This document shows, one piece after another, positions 1 through 7,615 of a DNA stretch of 11,063 nt. The position numbers and the translations under genes are program-made. Origin of the DNA: an uncultured Bacteroides sp. (lineage in GTDB: Bacteria; Bacteroidota; Bacteroidia; Bacteroidales; Bacteroidaceae). The notes beneath the pieces were generated by a model. The model was given only the letters and a program-made list of their open reading frames with translations, did not search any database and was not told the origin of the DNA. The stretch lies in assembly GCA_959606905.1 (NCBI GenBank), contig CAUHML010000109.1:1-11063 (forward strand), written 5' to 3'. The first letter of the stretch is position 1. Every line of letters begins with the position of its first letter.

Positions 1-848
1 CATTGGTAGAACCATACAATATCTTTTCATATACATTCGCTGCCATGGCTTTCGGGCAATTAAGCCTTGCAACCGGTAATCAGGAATATGCTGACATTGC
101 CAAGAAAACCTTCGATATTATCCTTTCCAAAGTAGATAATCCGAAAGGTAAATGGAATAAACTTCATCCGGGCACTCGTAATCTAAAAAATTTTGCCCTG
201 CCGATGATACTATGCAATCTTGCTATGGAAATTGAGCATATTTTAGGCAAGGACTATTTGGAACAAGCGATGGATACTTGTATTCATGAAGTTATGTCTG
301 TCTTCTATCGTCCCGAACTTGGTGGTATCATTGTTGAGAATGTAGATGTGAATGGTAATCTGATAGATTGCTTTGAAGGACGGCAGATTACCCCTGGCCA
401 TGCGATTGAAGCCATGTGGTTTATAATGGATTTAGGGAAACGCCTAAACCGTCCGGAATTAATCGAAAAGGCTAAGAATATCACTCTTACAATGCTTGAA
501 TATGGTTGGGATAAAGAATATGGAGGTATCTACTATTTTATGGATCGTAACGGTTGTCCTCCCCAACAACTGGAATGGGACCAGAAACTCTGGTGGGTGC
601 ATATTGAAACACTCATATCTCTTCTGAAGAGTTATCAATTGACCGGAGATAACCAATGTCTGGAATGGTTTGAAAAAGTACACGATTATACATGGACCCA
701 TTTTAAAGATAAAGAGCATCCCGAATGGTATGGATACTTAAATCGGAGAGGTGAAGTGCTACTACCACTCAAAGGAGGAAAATGGAAAGGATGTTTCCAT
801 GTACCAAGAGGGTTATACCAATGCTGGAAAGTATTGGAACAGCTATAA
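1..848 (+). CDS. AGE/RnBP-family N-acylglucosamine 2-epimerase, 5'-truncated by window
   Basis: The frame is open from the window edge and ends at TAA 846-848. About 281 residues are visible, while AGE-family enzymes are usually about 390-420 aa, so roughly 110 N-terminal residues lie upstream. The first in-window codon, TTG, is not a credible start. Motifs that can be read (residues counted from position 3) are ALPMIL near 65-70, GRQITPGHAIEA at 126-137 and FHVPR at 265-269. In this (alpha/alpha)6-barrel family, the histidines corresponding to H133 and H266 are the catalytic pair. The PGHAIEA and FHVPR forms match N-acetylglucosamine/N-acetylmannosamine epimerases (renin-binding-protein type, as used for sialic acid catabolism in B. 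fragilis). They do not match cellobiose/mannobiose epimerases, which have GHDIE and YHN-R variants. The likely reaction is cytosolic ManNAc/GlcNAc interconversion. The exact sugar is inferred, and whether the protein is exported cannot be judged without its N-terminus. SusC starts 52 nt downstream. Confidence 0.92.
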   Translation, partial: LVEPYNIFSYTFAAMAFGQLSLATGNQEYADIAKKTFDIILSKVDNPKGKWNKLHPGTRNLKNFALPMILCNLAMEIEHILGKDYLEQAMDTCIHEVMSVFYRPELGGIIVENVDVNGNLIDCFEGRQITPGHAIEAMWFIMDLGKRLNRPELIEKAKNITLTMLEYGWDKEYGGIYYFMDRNGCPPQQLEWDQKLWWVHIETLISLLKSYQLTGDNQCLEWFEKVHDYTWTHFKDKEHPEWYGYLNRRGEVLLPLKGGKWKGCFHVPRGLYQCWKVLEQL

Positions 849-900
849 ACAATAATGGATATGTTAACCAATCTATATTAATAATCTAAAAATTAATTCT

Positions 901-3900
901 ATGACAGAGTTTAACTCAAAAATCAAGAAGAACTCTCGTATATTGAAAATATTTATGTTTTCAATCTGCGCGCTATTTGCATGTGCTATCAGTAGTCATG
1001 CACAGAGTTTAGTGAAAGGAACTGTTACTGATGGTATAGGAGAACCGCTACCAGGAGTAAGTGTTGTCGTAAAAGGAACTACTAATGGCACTATTACAGA
1101 TGTAAATGGAAAATATAGCATTCAGGCCACCGCAAAAGACATTTTATCATTCTCATATGTTGGAATGTCAGATCAGGAAATAAAGGTAGCAGGTCAGACG
1201 ACCATTAATGTGGTTATGAAAGATGATGTGGCAGCTTTGGATGAAGTGGTTGTTGTCGGATATGGTACTGCCAAGAAGCAATCTTTAACCGGAGCCGTAT
1301 CTGCGGTGAAAGGCGACGAACTGCTGAAAGCACCGGCAACCAATGTGTCGAGTCTTTTAGGTGGACGTTTGCCAGGTATTTCATCTGTTCAAGTATCTGG
1401 TGAACCCGGAGACGATCAGGCTACATTACGAGTTCGTGGTTCTATTTATAATGTTACTTATATAGTAGACGGAATGCCTCGTTCTATTAATGATATTGAC
1501 CCTAATGATATCGAAAGTGTATCTGTTTTGAAAGATGGAGCTTCTGCAGCTGTTTATGGATTAAAAGGAGCCGGTGGTGTTATTATTATAACTACAAAAA
1601 AAGGTCAGGAAGGAAAATCCAAAATCACTTATAATGGTTCAATAGGAGCATCTATGAATGCAAACTTCCCGCAGTTTATGAATGGACCTCAATTTGCATA
1701 TTATTATAATATGGCTGACATGATGGATAAAATGGCTAATGGAAGCATTTCAAACATTAGTCAATATAATCCCGTTTTTACAAAGGCGAATGTGGAAGCT
1801 ATGTTGAATGGTGATCCTACTGACGGATGGGATAATGTTAACTATATTGATAAAGTATTCGGAACCGGTATTAATCAGAAACACAATGTAACAATACAGG
1901 GAGGTAGTGATAAGATGCGTTACTTTGCTTCTGTGGGTTATTTAGGTCAAAAAGGTAACATTGACAATTTCTCTTACAAGAGATACAATTTAAGAACTAA
2001 TCTTGAGACTCAACTGGCTAAGAACTTCCAGTTAAGTTTAGGTATTGCAGGAAATGTCGGTAAACGTGAAACTCCGGGATATGCTTCAGGCGGTACGGAT
2101 TCTAATTCCGAATTGGGTGAACAAGGTTGGTTGTCAGTAGCTCATCAGACTATAATGATGCATCCCTATTTGCCGGAAACATATGACGGACTTTATACTG
2201 CTACTACACAGAATAACACAAGTCTGCCCAACAGTCCGTTGGCTGCTATTTATGAATCCGGATACAAGCATACCAATAGCTTTGATTTGCAGACCAACAT
2301 CTCATTGCAATACAATGTGCCTTGGGTTAAAGGTTTGAGTGTAAAAGTAACCGGAGCTTATGACTATACAACTTCTCATAATAAGAATTTGAATACGCCT
2401 TACTCCACATATATACATAAAATGCCGACTTCGACAGCAGATTGGACTTGGTCTAAAGCAGACGATCCTCGCGGCACAGCAAATGGAATAAATTTAGGTG
2501 AAGGACAGTATAGTTCTCATCAAATGGTAGGCCAAGGAAGTATAAACTATGCAAGCTCCTTCGGAAAACATAATGTAGAAGCAATGGTATTGGCAGAAAT
2601 CCGGGATTATAAAGAAAACAGTTTCTCCGGCTATAATAAAAACATGAGTTTCTCTGAACTACCGGAATTGAGCTTTGGACAACCTGCAGACTCTCCAATC
2701 TCGGGATACAGTGATGCAAACCGTAGTATTGGTTATGTTTTTCGTTTGAAATATGACTATGACAATAAGTATTTGGCAGAGTTTACAGGTCGATATGATG
2801 GTTCTTACAAATTTGCCGGCAATGTTAGTGGGAAACGTTGGGCATTCTTCCCGTCAGCGTCAGTAGCGTGGAGAATATCTAAAGAAGATTTTATGTCTAG
2901 TCTGACATTTCTGGATGATATGAAGATACGTGCATCTGTCGGTTTATTAGGAAACGATGCAGTGAGTCCGTATGCTTTCCTTAGTACTTACAATTTGATG
3001 GATGGTAACAAAAATGCATACCAAACAATTCTGAATGGAAAAGTAATGCAAGCATTACGCGCCTCTGTAATTGCCAATCCTACTCTAACTTGGGAGAACA
3101 CCTTAACTTACAATGCAGGATTTGACTTTACGATGTGGAATGGTCTGTTGGGAATGGAGTTTGACGCATTCTATAATTATACCTATGATATTTTGACAGC
3201 AATGGGAGGCGATTACCCCCCATCTATGGGAGGATATTATTATACTTATGCCAACTATAATAAGGTCGATAGCAAAGGCGTTGAAGTAACGGTGAGCCAT
3301 CGTAATAAATTAAACTTGGCAGGCAAGCCATTCTCCTATGGCGCAAGCTTCAATCTGACATTTGCAAGAAACCGTTATCTCCGTTATCCGGATAGTCCGA
3401 ACACAGTAGAGTGGAGAAAACGCACAGGACGTAGTGTCGATGCTTCTGTTGTGTGGGTTGCAGATGGCTTATTCCGTTCAGAAGAAGAAATAAACAATTC
3501 AGCCTGGTATGGCACTCGTCCTAATGTCGGTGATATCAAATACAGAGATTTAAATGGTGATGGTAAAATAGACGAAGATGACAGAACACGTGTTGGACGT
3601 GGCAATCGTCCCGAATTAACTTACGGTTTGAACCTGAATTGTGCTTGGAATGGATTCGATTTAAGTGCACAATTTACTGGAGGTGCACTGTTTGATGTAT
3701 CGTTGACAGGAACTTATTACAATGGATATGACGATAATACAGTCTGGACACAGGCATTTAAAGAAGGAGCCAACTCACCACTATATCTGGTTCAGAATGC
3801 ATATACAGTAGAAAATCCGAATGGAACATTCCCACGACTTACACTGGGTAATCAAGGACACGGAGGAGATAATGGATTAGCTTCCACTTTCTGGTTGCGT

Positions 3901-4125
3901 AACGGTAGATACCTTCGTCTCAAATCCGCACAATTGGGTTACACATTCCCCAAGAGATGGATGAGTCCTGTCGGTATTCAGAATCTTAGAATTTATGTAG
4001 AAGGTTCTAATTTATTCACGATTTCCGGTCTTCCTGATGGAATCGATCCTGAATCTCCGGGAGTAAATAACGGATACTATCCTCAACAACGCACCATTAT
4101 GGGCGGTATAACTTTGACTTTCTAA
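901..4125 (+). CDS. SusC/RagA-family TonB-dependent outer-membrane transporter
   Basis: The product is 1074 aa, normal for SusC proteins. It imports oligosaccharides across the outer membrane using TonB energy and pairs with the SusD that follows 18 nt downstream. Visible in order: a signal peptide with a charged n-region and hydrophobic core (about 16-30), with likely cleavage after A34 (SHA-Q); a carboxypeptidase-regulatory-like/CarboxypepD_reg domain (about 37-108, with PLPGVSVVVKGT and SYVGM); a TonB-box-like DEVVVVGYG at 114-122; a plug domain (about 123-235) with LRVRGS, YIVDGMP, SVLKDGASAAVYG and VIIITTKKG; and then the beta-barrel, ending in GGITLTF with the terminal Phe expected for BAM recognition. 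An EF-hand-like loop, DLNGDGKIDEDD (883-894), is common in the family. The start is ATG 901; there is no Shine-Dalgarno, only an A/T-rich leader as usual in Bacteroides. The substrate cannot be read from the sequence. Confidence 0.98.
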   Translation: MTEFNSKIKKNSRILKIFMFSICALFACAISSHAQSLVKGTVTDGIGEPLPGVSVVVKGTTNGTITDVNGKYSIQATAKDILSFSYVGMSDQEIKVAGQTTINVVMKDDVAALDEVVVVGYGTAKKQSLTGAVSAVKGDELLKAPATNVSSLLGGRLPGISSVQVSGEPGDDQATLRVRGSIYNVTYIVDGMPRSINDIDPNDIESVSVLKDGASAAVYGLKGAGGVIIITTKKGQEGKSKITYNGSIGASMNANFPQFMNGPQFAYYYNMADMMDKMANGSISNISQYNPVFTKANVEAMLNGDPTDGWDNVNYIDKVFGTGINQKHNVTIQGGSDKMRYFASVGYLGQKGNIDNFSYKRYNLRTNLETQLAKNFQLSLGIAGNVGKRETPGYASGGTDSNSELGEQGWLSVAHQTIMMHPYLPETYDGLYTATTQNNTSLPNSPLAAIYESGYKHTNSFDLQTNISLQYNVPWVKGLSVKVTGAYDYTTSHNKNLNTPYSTYIHKMPTSTADWTWSKADDPRGTANGINLGEGQYSSHQMVGQGSINYASSFGKHNVEAMVLAEIRDYKENSFSGYNKNMSFSELPELSFGQPADSPISGYSDANRSIGYVFRLKYDYDNKYLAEFTGRYDGSYKFAGNVSGKRWAFFPSASVAWRISKEDFMSSLTFLDDMKIRASVGLLGNDAVSPYAFLSTYNLMDGNKNAYQTILNGKVMQALRASVIANPTLTWENTLTYNAGFDFTMWNGLLGMEFDAFYNYTYDILTAMGGDYPPSMGGYYYTYANYNKVDSKGVEVTVSHRNKLNLAGKPFSYGASFNLTFARNRYLRYPDSPNTVEWRKRTGRSVDASVVWVADGLFRSEEEINNSAWYGTRPNVGDIKYRDLNGDGKIDEDDRTRVGRGNRPELTYGLNLNCAWNGFDLSAQFTGGALFDVSLTGTYYNGYDDNTVWTQAFKEGANSPLYLVQNAYTVENPNGTFPRLTLGNQGHGGDNGLASTFWLRNGRYLRLKSAQLGYTFPKRWMSPVGIQNLRIYVEGSNLFTISGLPDGIDPESPGVNNGYYPQQRTIMGGITLTF

Positions 4126-4143
4126 ACCTTTAAAAGTTCTATT

Positions 4144-5805
4144 ATGAAAACAAAAGTATTAAGTATCATATTGTTGGGAGCCTCTTTAGGGCTTGGCTCA
4201 TGTAGTGATTATCTGGACATGACTCCAACAGACAGAGCATCAGATAAACTTGTATGGAGTAAACTCGACTATGCAGAACAGGCAGTCAACGATTTCTATC
4301 GCTATATAGATTATTTAGGAGCCTACAGGGATGGACAATGTTTGGCAGGAATGACAGAAGCTCTGACAGATCAGCTTAAATATGGTTCCTACAACTATAT
4401 GGCTAAATGTCAGATACCTAGTGAAATTGCTTATGGAGGTTCTGTTCTCACAGTGAATTATGTTAGTACTTACCTTGGCAACTGGGGGACGATGTACGAA
4501 TATGTGCGCCGTGTCAATGAAGGTATCAACAAATTAAAGAAATATGCTTCATTTGGTCAGGCTGATGAAGAACGCTTGGAAGCTGAAATGCGTTTCTTCA
4601 GAGGGTATCTCTATACAGATTTATTAAAGCGTTATAAAGAAGTGATTATATACGATGAGAATCTGGATAATATAAAAAAGGATATGCCAGTTAGTTCGGA
4701 AGCCGACGGATGGAATTTTGTATATAATGATCTAAAATATGCCGGTGAACATTTGCCTGTTGATAAAACTCCTAACGGACGTTTAACTAGCGGAGCTGCT
4801 TATGCAATGTTATCGAGAGCTATGTTGTATGCGGAAAGATGGGATGACGCTCGTATCGCAGCTGAAAAGGTGATGGGAATGGGTTATGAATTAGAAGCAA
4901 AAGAAGACTATTCAAATGCCTTTAAAGCAGGAAGCAAAGAAGCCATTCTACAATATTGTTATGATAAGAGTTCCACTGTGACTCATGACTTTGATGGATA
5001 TATGGTTCCTGGAGGTGATAAAGCGCTCGACGGCAATTCCATGACCGGAGGATTCGGTACCCCGACACAAGAAATGGTTGAATCGTATGAATATGCAGAT
5101 GGTAGTGGCTTCCCCGATTGGAGTGCATGGCATACTGCTGAAGGTACTACAACGACTCCTCCTTATGCCAAATTGGAACCACGTTTTAAAGCTACCATTC
5201 TCTATAATGGAGCAACATGGAAAGGCAGACCGATAGAATCTTTTATAAACGGTACTGATGGTTGGGCTGCATGGAAAACAGATGCCAAACCGGAAGGACG
5301 TTCTACTACCGGGTATTATTTACGTAAACTGGTAGATGAAGCTCATAATTTTACTTCCATACAAGCCAGTACACAGCCATGGACAGAAATTCGTTACGCA
5401 GAGGTATTACTGAATCATGCAGAAGCATGTTATCATCTGAATGGCTATACGGATAAGGCAAATAAAGACATAAAAGATATTCGTAACAGAGTGGGATTGT
5501 CTTACACAGACAAAAGTGGGGATGATTTAATGAAAGCCATCCGTCAGGAACGCAAAGTAGAACTTGCTTATGAAGGACATTATTATTGGGACATGCGTCG
5601 TTGGAAATTATCTGCGACAGCATTTACCGGTATTCGTCTTCATGGAATGAAAATAGAGAAAAATGCAAATGGGTCTTTCACTTACATTTATACAGAATGT
5701 GATGATAAAGATCGTAATTTCCCGACTAAGATGTATCGTTTCCCAATGCCACAGGCAGAGTTGGACAATAACGGTGCGGTAACTCAATATGCAGAATGGC
5801 AATAA
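4144..5805 (+). CDS. SusD/RagB-family surface glycan-binding lipoprotein
   Basis: The product is 553 aa. It is the lid and glycan-capture partner of the SusC transporter and is anchored on the cell surface. It has a type II signal peptide with lipobox LGSC (C20) followed by SDYLD, whose acidic residues resemble the Bacteroidota lipoprotein export signal. TPR-like helical segments run through the protein: EAEMRFFRGYLYTDLLKRY (147-165), GAAYAMLSRAMLYAERWDDA (217-236) and EIRYAEVLLNHAEA (415-428). The family C-terminal signatures are IRQERKVELAYEG (466-478), WDMRRWK (482-488) and YRFPMPQAELDNN (531-543). The start is ATG 4144, 18 nt after the SusC stop, which implies co-transcription. The ligand is unknown. 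The middle region (about 270-410), which varies among SusD proteins and carries ligand contacts, is rich in Trp, Tyr and Gly. Confidence 0.97.
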   Translation: MKTKVLSIILLGASLGLGSCSDYLDMTPTDRASDKLVWSKLDYAEQAVNDFYRYIDYLGAYRDGQCLAGMTEALTDQLKYGSYNYMAKCQIPSEIAYGGSVLTVNYVSTYLGNWGTMYEYVRRVNEGINKLKKYASFGQADEERLEAEMRFFRGYLYTDLLKRYKEVIIYDENLDNIKKDMPVSSEADGWNFVYNDLKYAGEHLPVDKTPNGRLTSGAAYAMLSRAMLYAERWDDARIAAEKVMGMGYELEAKEDYSNAFKAGSKEAILQYCYDKSSTVTHDFDGYMVPGGDKALDGNSMTGGFGTPTQEMVESYEYADGSGFPDWSAWHTAEGTTTTPPYAKLEPRFKATILYNGATWKGRPIESFINGTDGWAAWKTDAKPEGRSTTGYYLRKLVDEAHNFTSIQASTQPWTEIRYAEVLLNHAEACYHLNGYTDKANKDIKDIRNRVGLSYTDKSGDDLMKAIRQERKVELAYEGHYYWDMRRWKLSATAFTGIRLHGMKIEKNANGSFTYIYTECDDKDRNFPTKMYRFPMPQAELDNNGAVTQYAEWQ

Positions 5806-5823
5806 ATCTAAAATGAAAACATT

Positions 5824-7521
5824 ATGAAAAAGAATATACTATATCTATTATTAGGGATTTTGGCTCTCACGAGTTCTTGCCAGGATCCGGAATATGTGCT
5901 TCCTACTGCGGACAGACAGGGAATCACGAGCTTGACTGCACTCTTTACTTCTGGGCCATACGTGGATAAAGAGGCTGTGGTATATACTATTGCAGATGCT
6001 TCTGTAGATAAGTATGTAATTCCTATGCCATGGTATTATCCGGAAAATAGTGATAATGAAACTTCAGAATATATGAAAGCGATGAGGATTCAGGCAAAGT
6101 TGGCACCAAACTGTACTATTGAACCGGTTCTTTCAATTCTCGATCTGACTAAAGAGAATTATTTCACTTATACAGACGCTCAAGGATATAAGAAACAAAT
6201 CTGCATCACAGGCGAAAGAGTTAAGTCTACTAAGTGTCAGTTATTAAGTTTCTCAATACCGTCTGAAGACATTACAGGTATTATTGATGAAGACCACAAA
6301 ACTGTATCTTTAATCTCTGCGGAAGATTTATCTTCTTGCTTGGCAGATTATTCACTGTCGGCTCATGCGACCATGTCACCGGATCCTAAAACAGAGCCTC
6401 TTAATTTTAATTCACCTGTTGAGCTTACAGTGATTGCTCACGATGGAGTGACAAAGCAAACTTATACTATTCAAAAAGCAGTACCGGATAAGATTCCTTA
6501 CGGATATAGAAAAGGTAGTGAGACAGAATTATTTAAATTGGATATGGGAGTTATCGGCTTACCTTGGACTGGAGCAAATGCACCTTCTTTAGCTGTTTCC
6601 GGAAATAATCTGGTAGTTTGCTTGGGTGATGGTACCACAACTCCTGCATATTACAATGCATCTACGGGAAATAAGATTGGTAATGTAACTTTGGGTAGTG
6701 TGAGTGTTGCATCTTTAGGATGTATGACAAGTGATAGTAGGGGAAATATATTATTAGCAACGAAGGCTACTAATGGCAAGTCTTTCTCAATCTATAAGAC
6801 TTCTTCTGTTACGACTGCTCCAACTTTATTGACTACTTATACTAATAATACAGGGTTAGATATGGGTACGAAAGTGTCTGTTCAAGGAGATATTAATACT
6901 AATGCCTCTATTATTGCTACTTGTGACGGAACAGCCAGTTCAGGTTCCAATAAGTTTGTTCGTTGGATTATAACAGACGGTGTATTGGGAAGTCCTCAAG
7001 TAGTAACAGTGAATGGTGTAGGTAATTGGGGAGCTCCCGCATCAAACACTAAAGTTGTGACTAAAGGAACTACTGCTCAAAGTGATTATTTCTTGTCATA
7101 CTATGATTCTAACATTCTTTATTGGGTGAATGGAACAAATAATAATGCAAGTAAATCTCTGGAAGACTCCGACAATGGTAATTCTTGGGCAATGAATAAC
7201 AACTGTCTGGATACAAGAAGCTTTAATAATGCACAATATCTTGTATTGGTATGTACAGCTCATTTCCCGCAATGGGGTGGAACTCCATGCTTATATATGT
7301 ATGATGTAACGTCAGACGGATCATTCACTGGTACAATATCTACTTCAGATGCTCTGTCATTCAATCCTTCACTTTCCTCATACAATTCATCCGATGGTGT
7401 AGCTGCAACAGGTGATGTATTGCTTGCTCCGACAACAGATGGATATAAGCTCCGTGCTTACTACGTGGATAACAACTGTAAGGTTATCGGAGGATATGAG
7501 TTTGATTGTATCGACAAATAA
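5824..7521 (+). CDS. DUF5018-like lipoprotein, probable surface glycan-binding protein
   Basis: The product is 565 aa with signal peptide II lipobox TSSC (C19), followed by QDPEY, so it is probably surface exposed. After a short linker, two successive Ig-like segments are visible. The first (about 33-133) begins ITSLTALFTSGPYVDKEAVVYTI and ends with KKQICITGERV. The second (about 138-219) begins LLSFSI and ends with the DUF5018-like strand GVTKQTYTIQKA. The remainder (about 235-560) is Gly/Ser/Thr/Asn-rich beta structure with repeated short strands (NNLVVCLGDG, GNILLATKATNGK, QYLVLVCTAH, DVLLAPTTDGYKLRAYYVD), which suggests a beta-propeller-like domain. I see no catalytic motif. It sits directly after SusD, 18 nt downstream, where Bacteroides loci usually encode a SusE/SusF-like or other surface glycan-binding protein; that position and the architecture support a binding role. 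The family assignment comes from motif recognition and is less certain than the lipoprotein and context calls. Confidence 0.8.
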   Translation: MKKNILYLLLGILALTSSCQDPEYVLPTADRQGITSLTALFTSGPYVDKEAVVYTIADASVDKYVIPMPWYYPENSDNETSEYMKAMRIQAKLAPNCTIEPVLSILDLTKENYFTYTDAQGYKKQICITGERVKSTKCQLLSFSIPSEDITGIIDEDHKTVSLISAEDLSSCLADYSLSAHATMSPDPKTEPLNFNSPVELTVIAHDGVTKQTYTIQKAVPDKIPYGYRKGSETELFKLDMGVIGLPWTGANAPSLAVSGNNLVVCLGDGTTTPAYYNASTGNKIGNVTLGSVSVASLGCMTSDSRGNILLATKATNGKSFSIYKTSSVTTAPTLLTTYTNNTGLDMGTKVSVQGDINTNASIIATCDGTASSGSNKFVRWIITDGVLGSPQVVTVNGVGNWGAPASNTKVVTKGTTAQSDYFLSYYDSNILYWVNGTNNNASKSLEDSDNGNSWAMNNNCLDTRSFNNAQYLVLVCTAHFPQWGGTPCLYMYDVTSDGSFTGTISTSDALSFNPSLSSYNSSDGVAATGDVLLAPTTDGYKLRAYYVDNNCKVIGGYEFDCIDK

Positions 7522-7531
7522 TTAATTGATC

Positions 7532-7585
7532 TCTTTATCTCATATATGATGAGAAAATACCCATTCATCATATATGGGATAAAGA
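7532..7585 (+). promoter_or_regulatory. Long intergenic hairpin (21-bp stem, 12-nt loop)
   Basis: The arms at 7532-7552 and 7565-7585 pair over 21 positions without a bulge; the only non-Watson-Crick pair is U7540-G7577. The loop is 7553-7564. Each arm also contains the palindrome CATATATG, so cruciform or alternative pairings are possible. No U-run follows (the next bases are AATCTGTAAATC), so it does not look like a standard intrinsic terminator. It lies 10 nt after the stop of the DUF5018-like gene and about 30 nt before the phosphodiester glycosidase start. Likely roles are mRNA 3'-end protection or processing that separates levels of the transport/binding genes from the enzymes, or partial attenuation. 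The structure is read directly; the role is inferred. Confidence 0.75.
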
Positions 7586-7601
7586 AATCTGTAAATCATT
7601 T

Positions 7602-7608
7602 AAAGGAG
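7602..7608 (+). promoter_or_regulatory. Strong Shine-Dalgarno site before the phosphodiester glycosidase gene
   Basis: AAAGGAG lies 7 nt before ATG 7616, a near-ideal anti-Shine-Dalgarno match and spacing. It fixes 7616 as the start rather than the internal ATG at 7634 (residue 7). None of the other starts in this window has such a site, as expected for Bacteroidota. Confidence 0.7.
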
Positions 7609-7615
7609 TAGCTAT

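Noticed and set aside
3..5. TTG as the start codon of the epimerase
   Set aside because: The conserved AGE fold needs about 110 more N-terminal residues, and the frame is open at the window edge.
849..900. Promoter in the epimerase-SusC gap
   Set aside because: I found no convincing Bacteroides-type -33 TTTG / -7 TAnnTTTG pair; the gap is simply A/T-rich, so co-transcription from upstream is the simpler reading.
3547..3582. EF-hand-like loop (DLNGDGKIDEDD) in SusC as a special calcium-sensing element
   Set aside because: This loop is common in SusC-family barrels, so it is not specific to this locus.
7532..7585. Intrinsic terminator ending the SusCD block
   Set aside because: The stem is long, but no U-tract follows on either strand and the next gene is close and functionally linked, so a full terminator is not supported.
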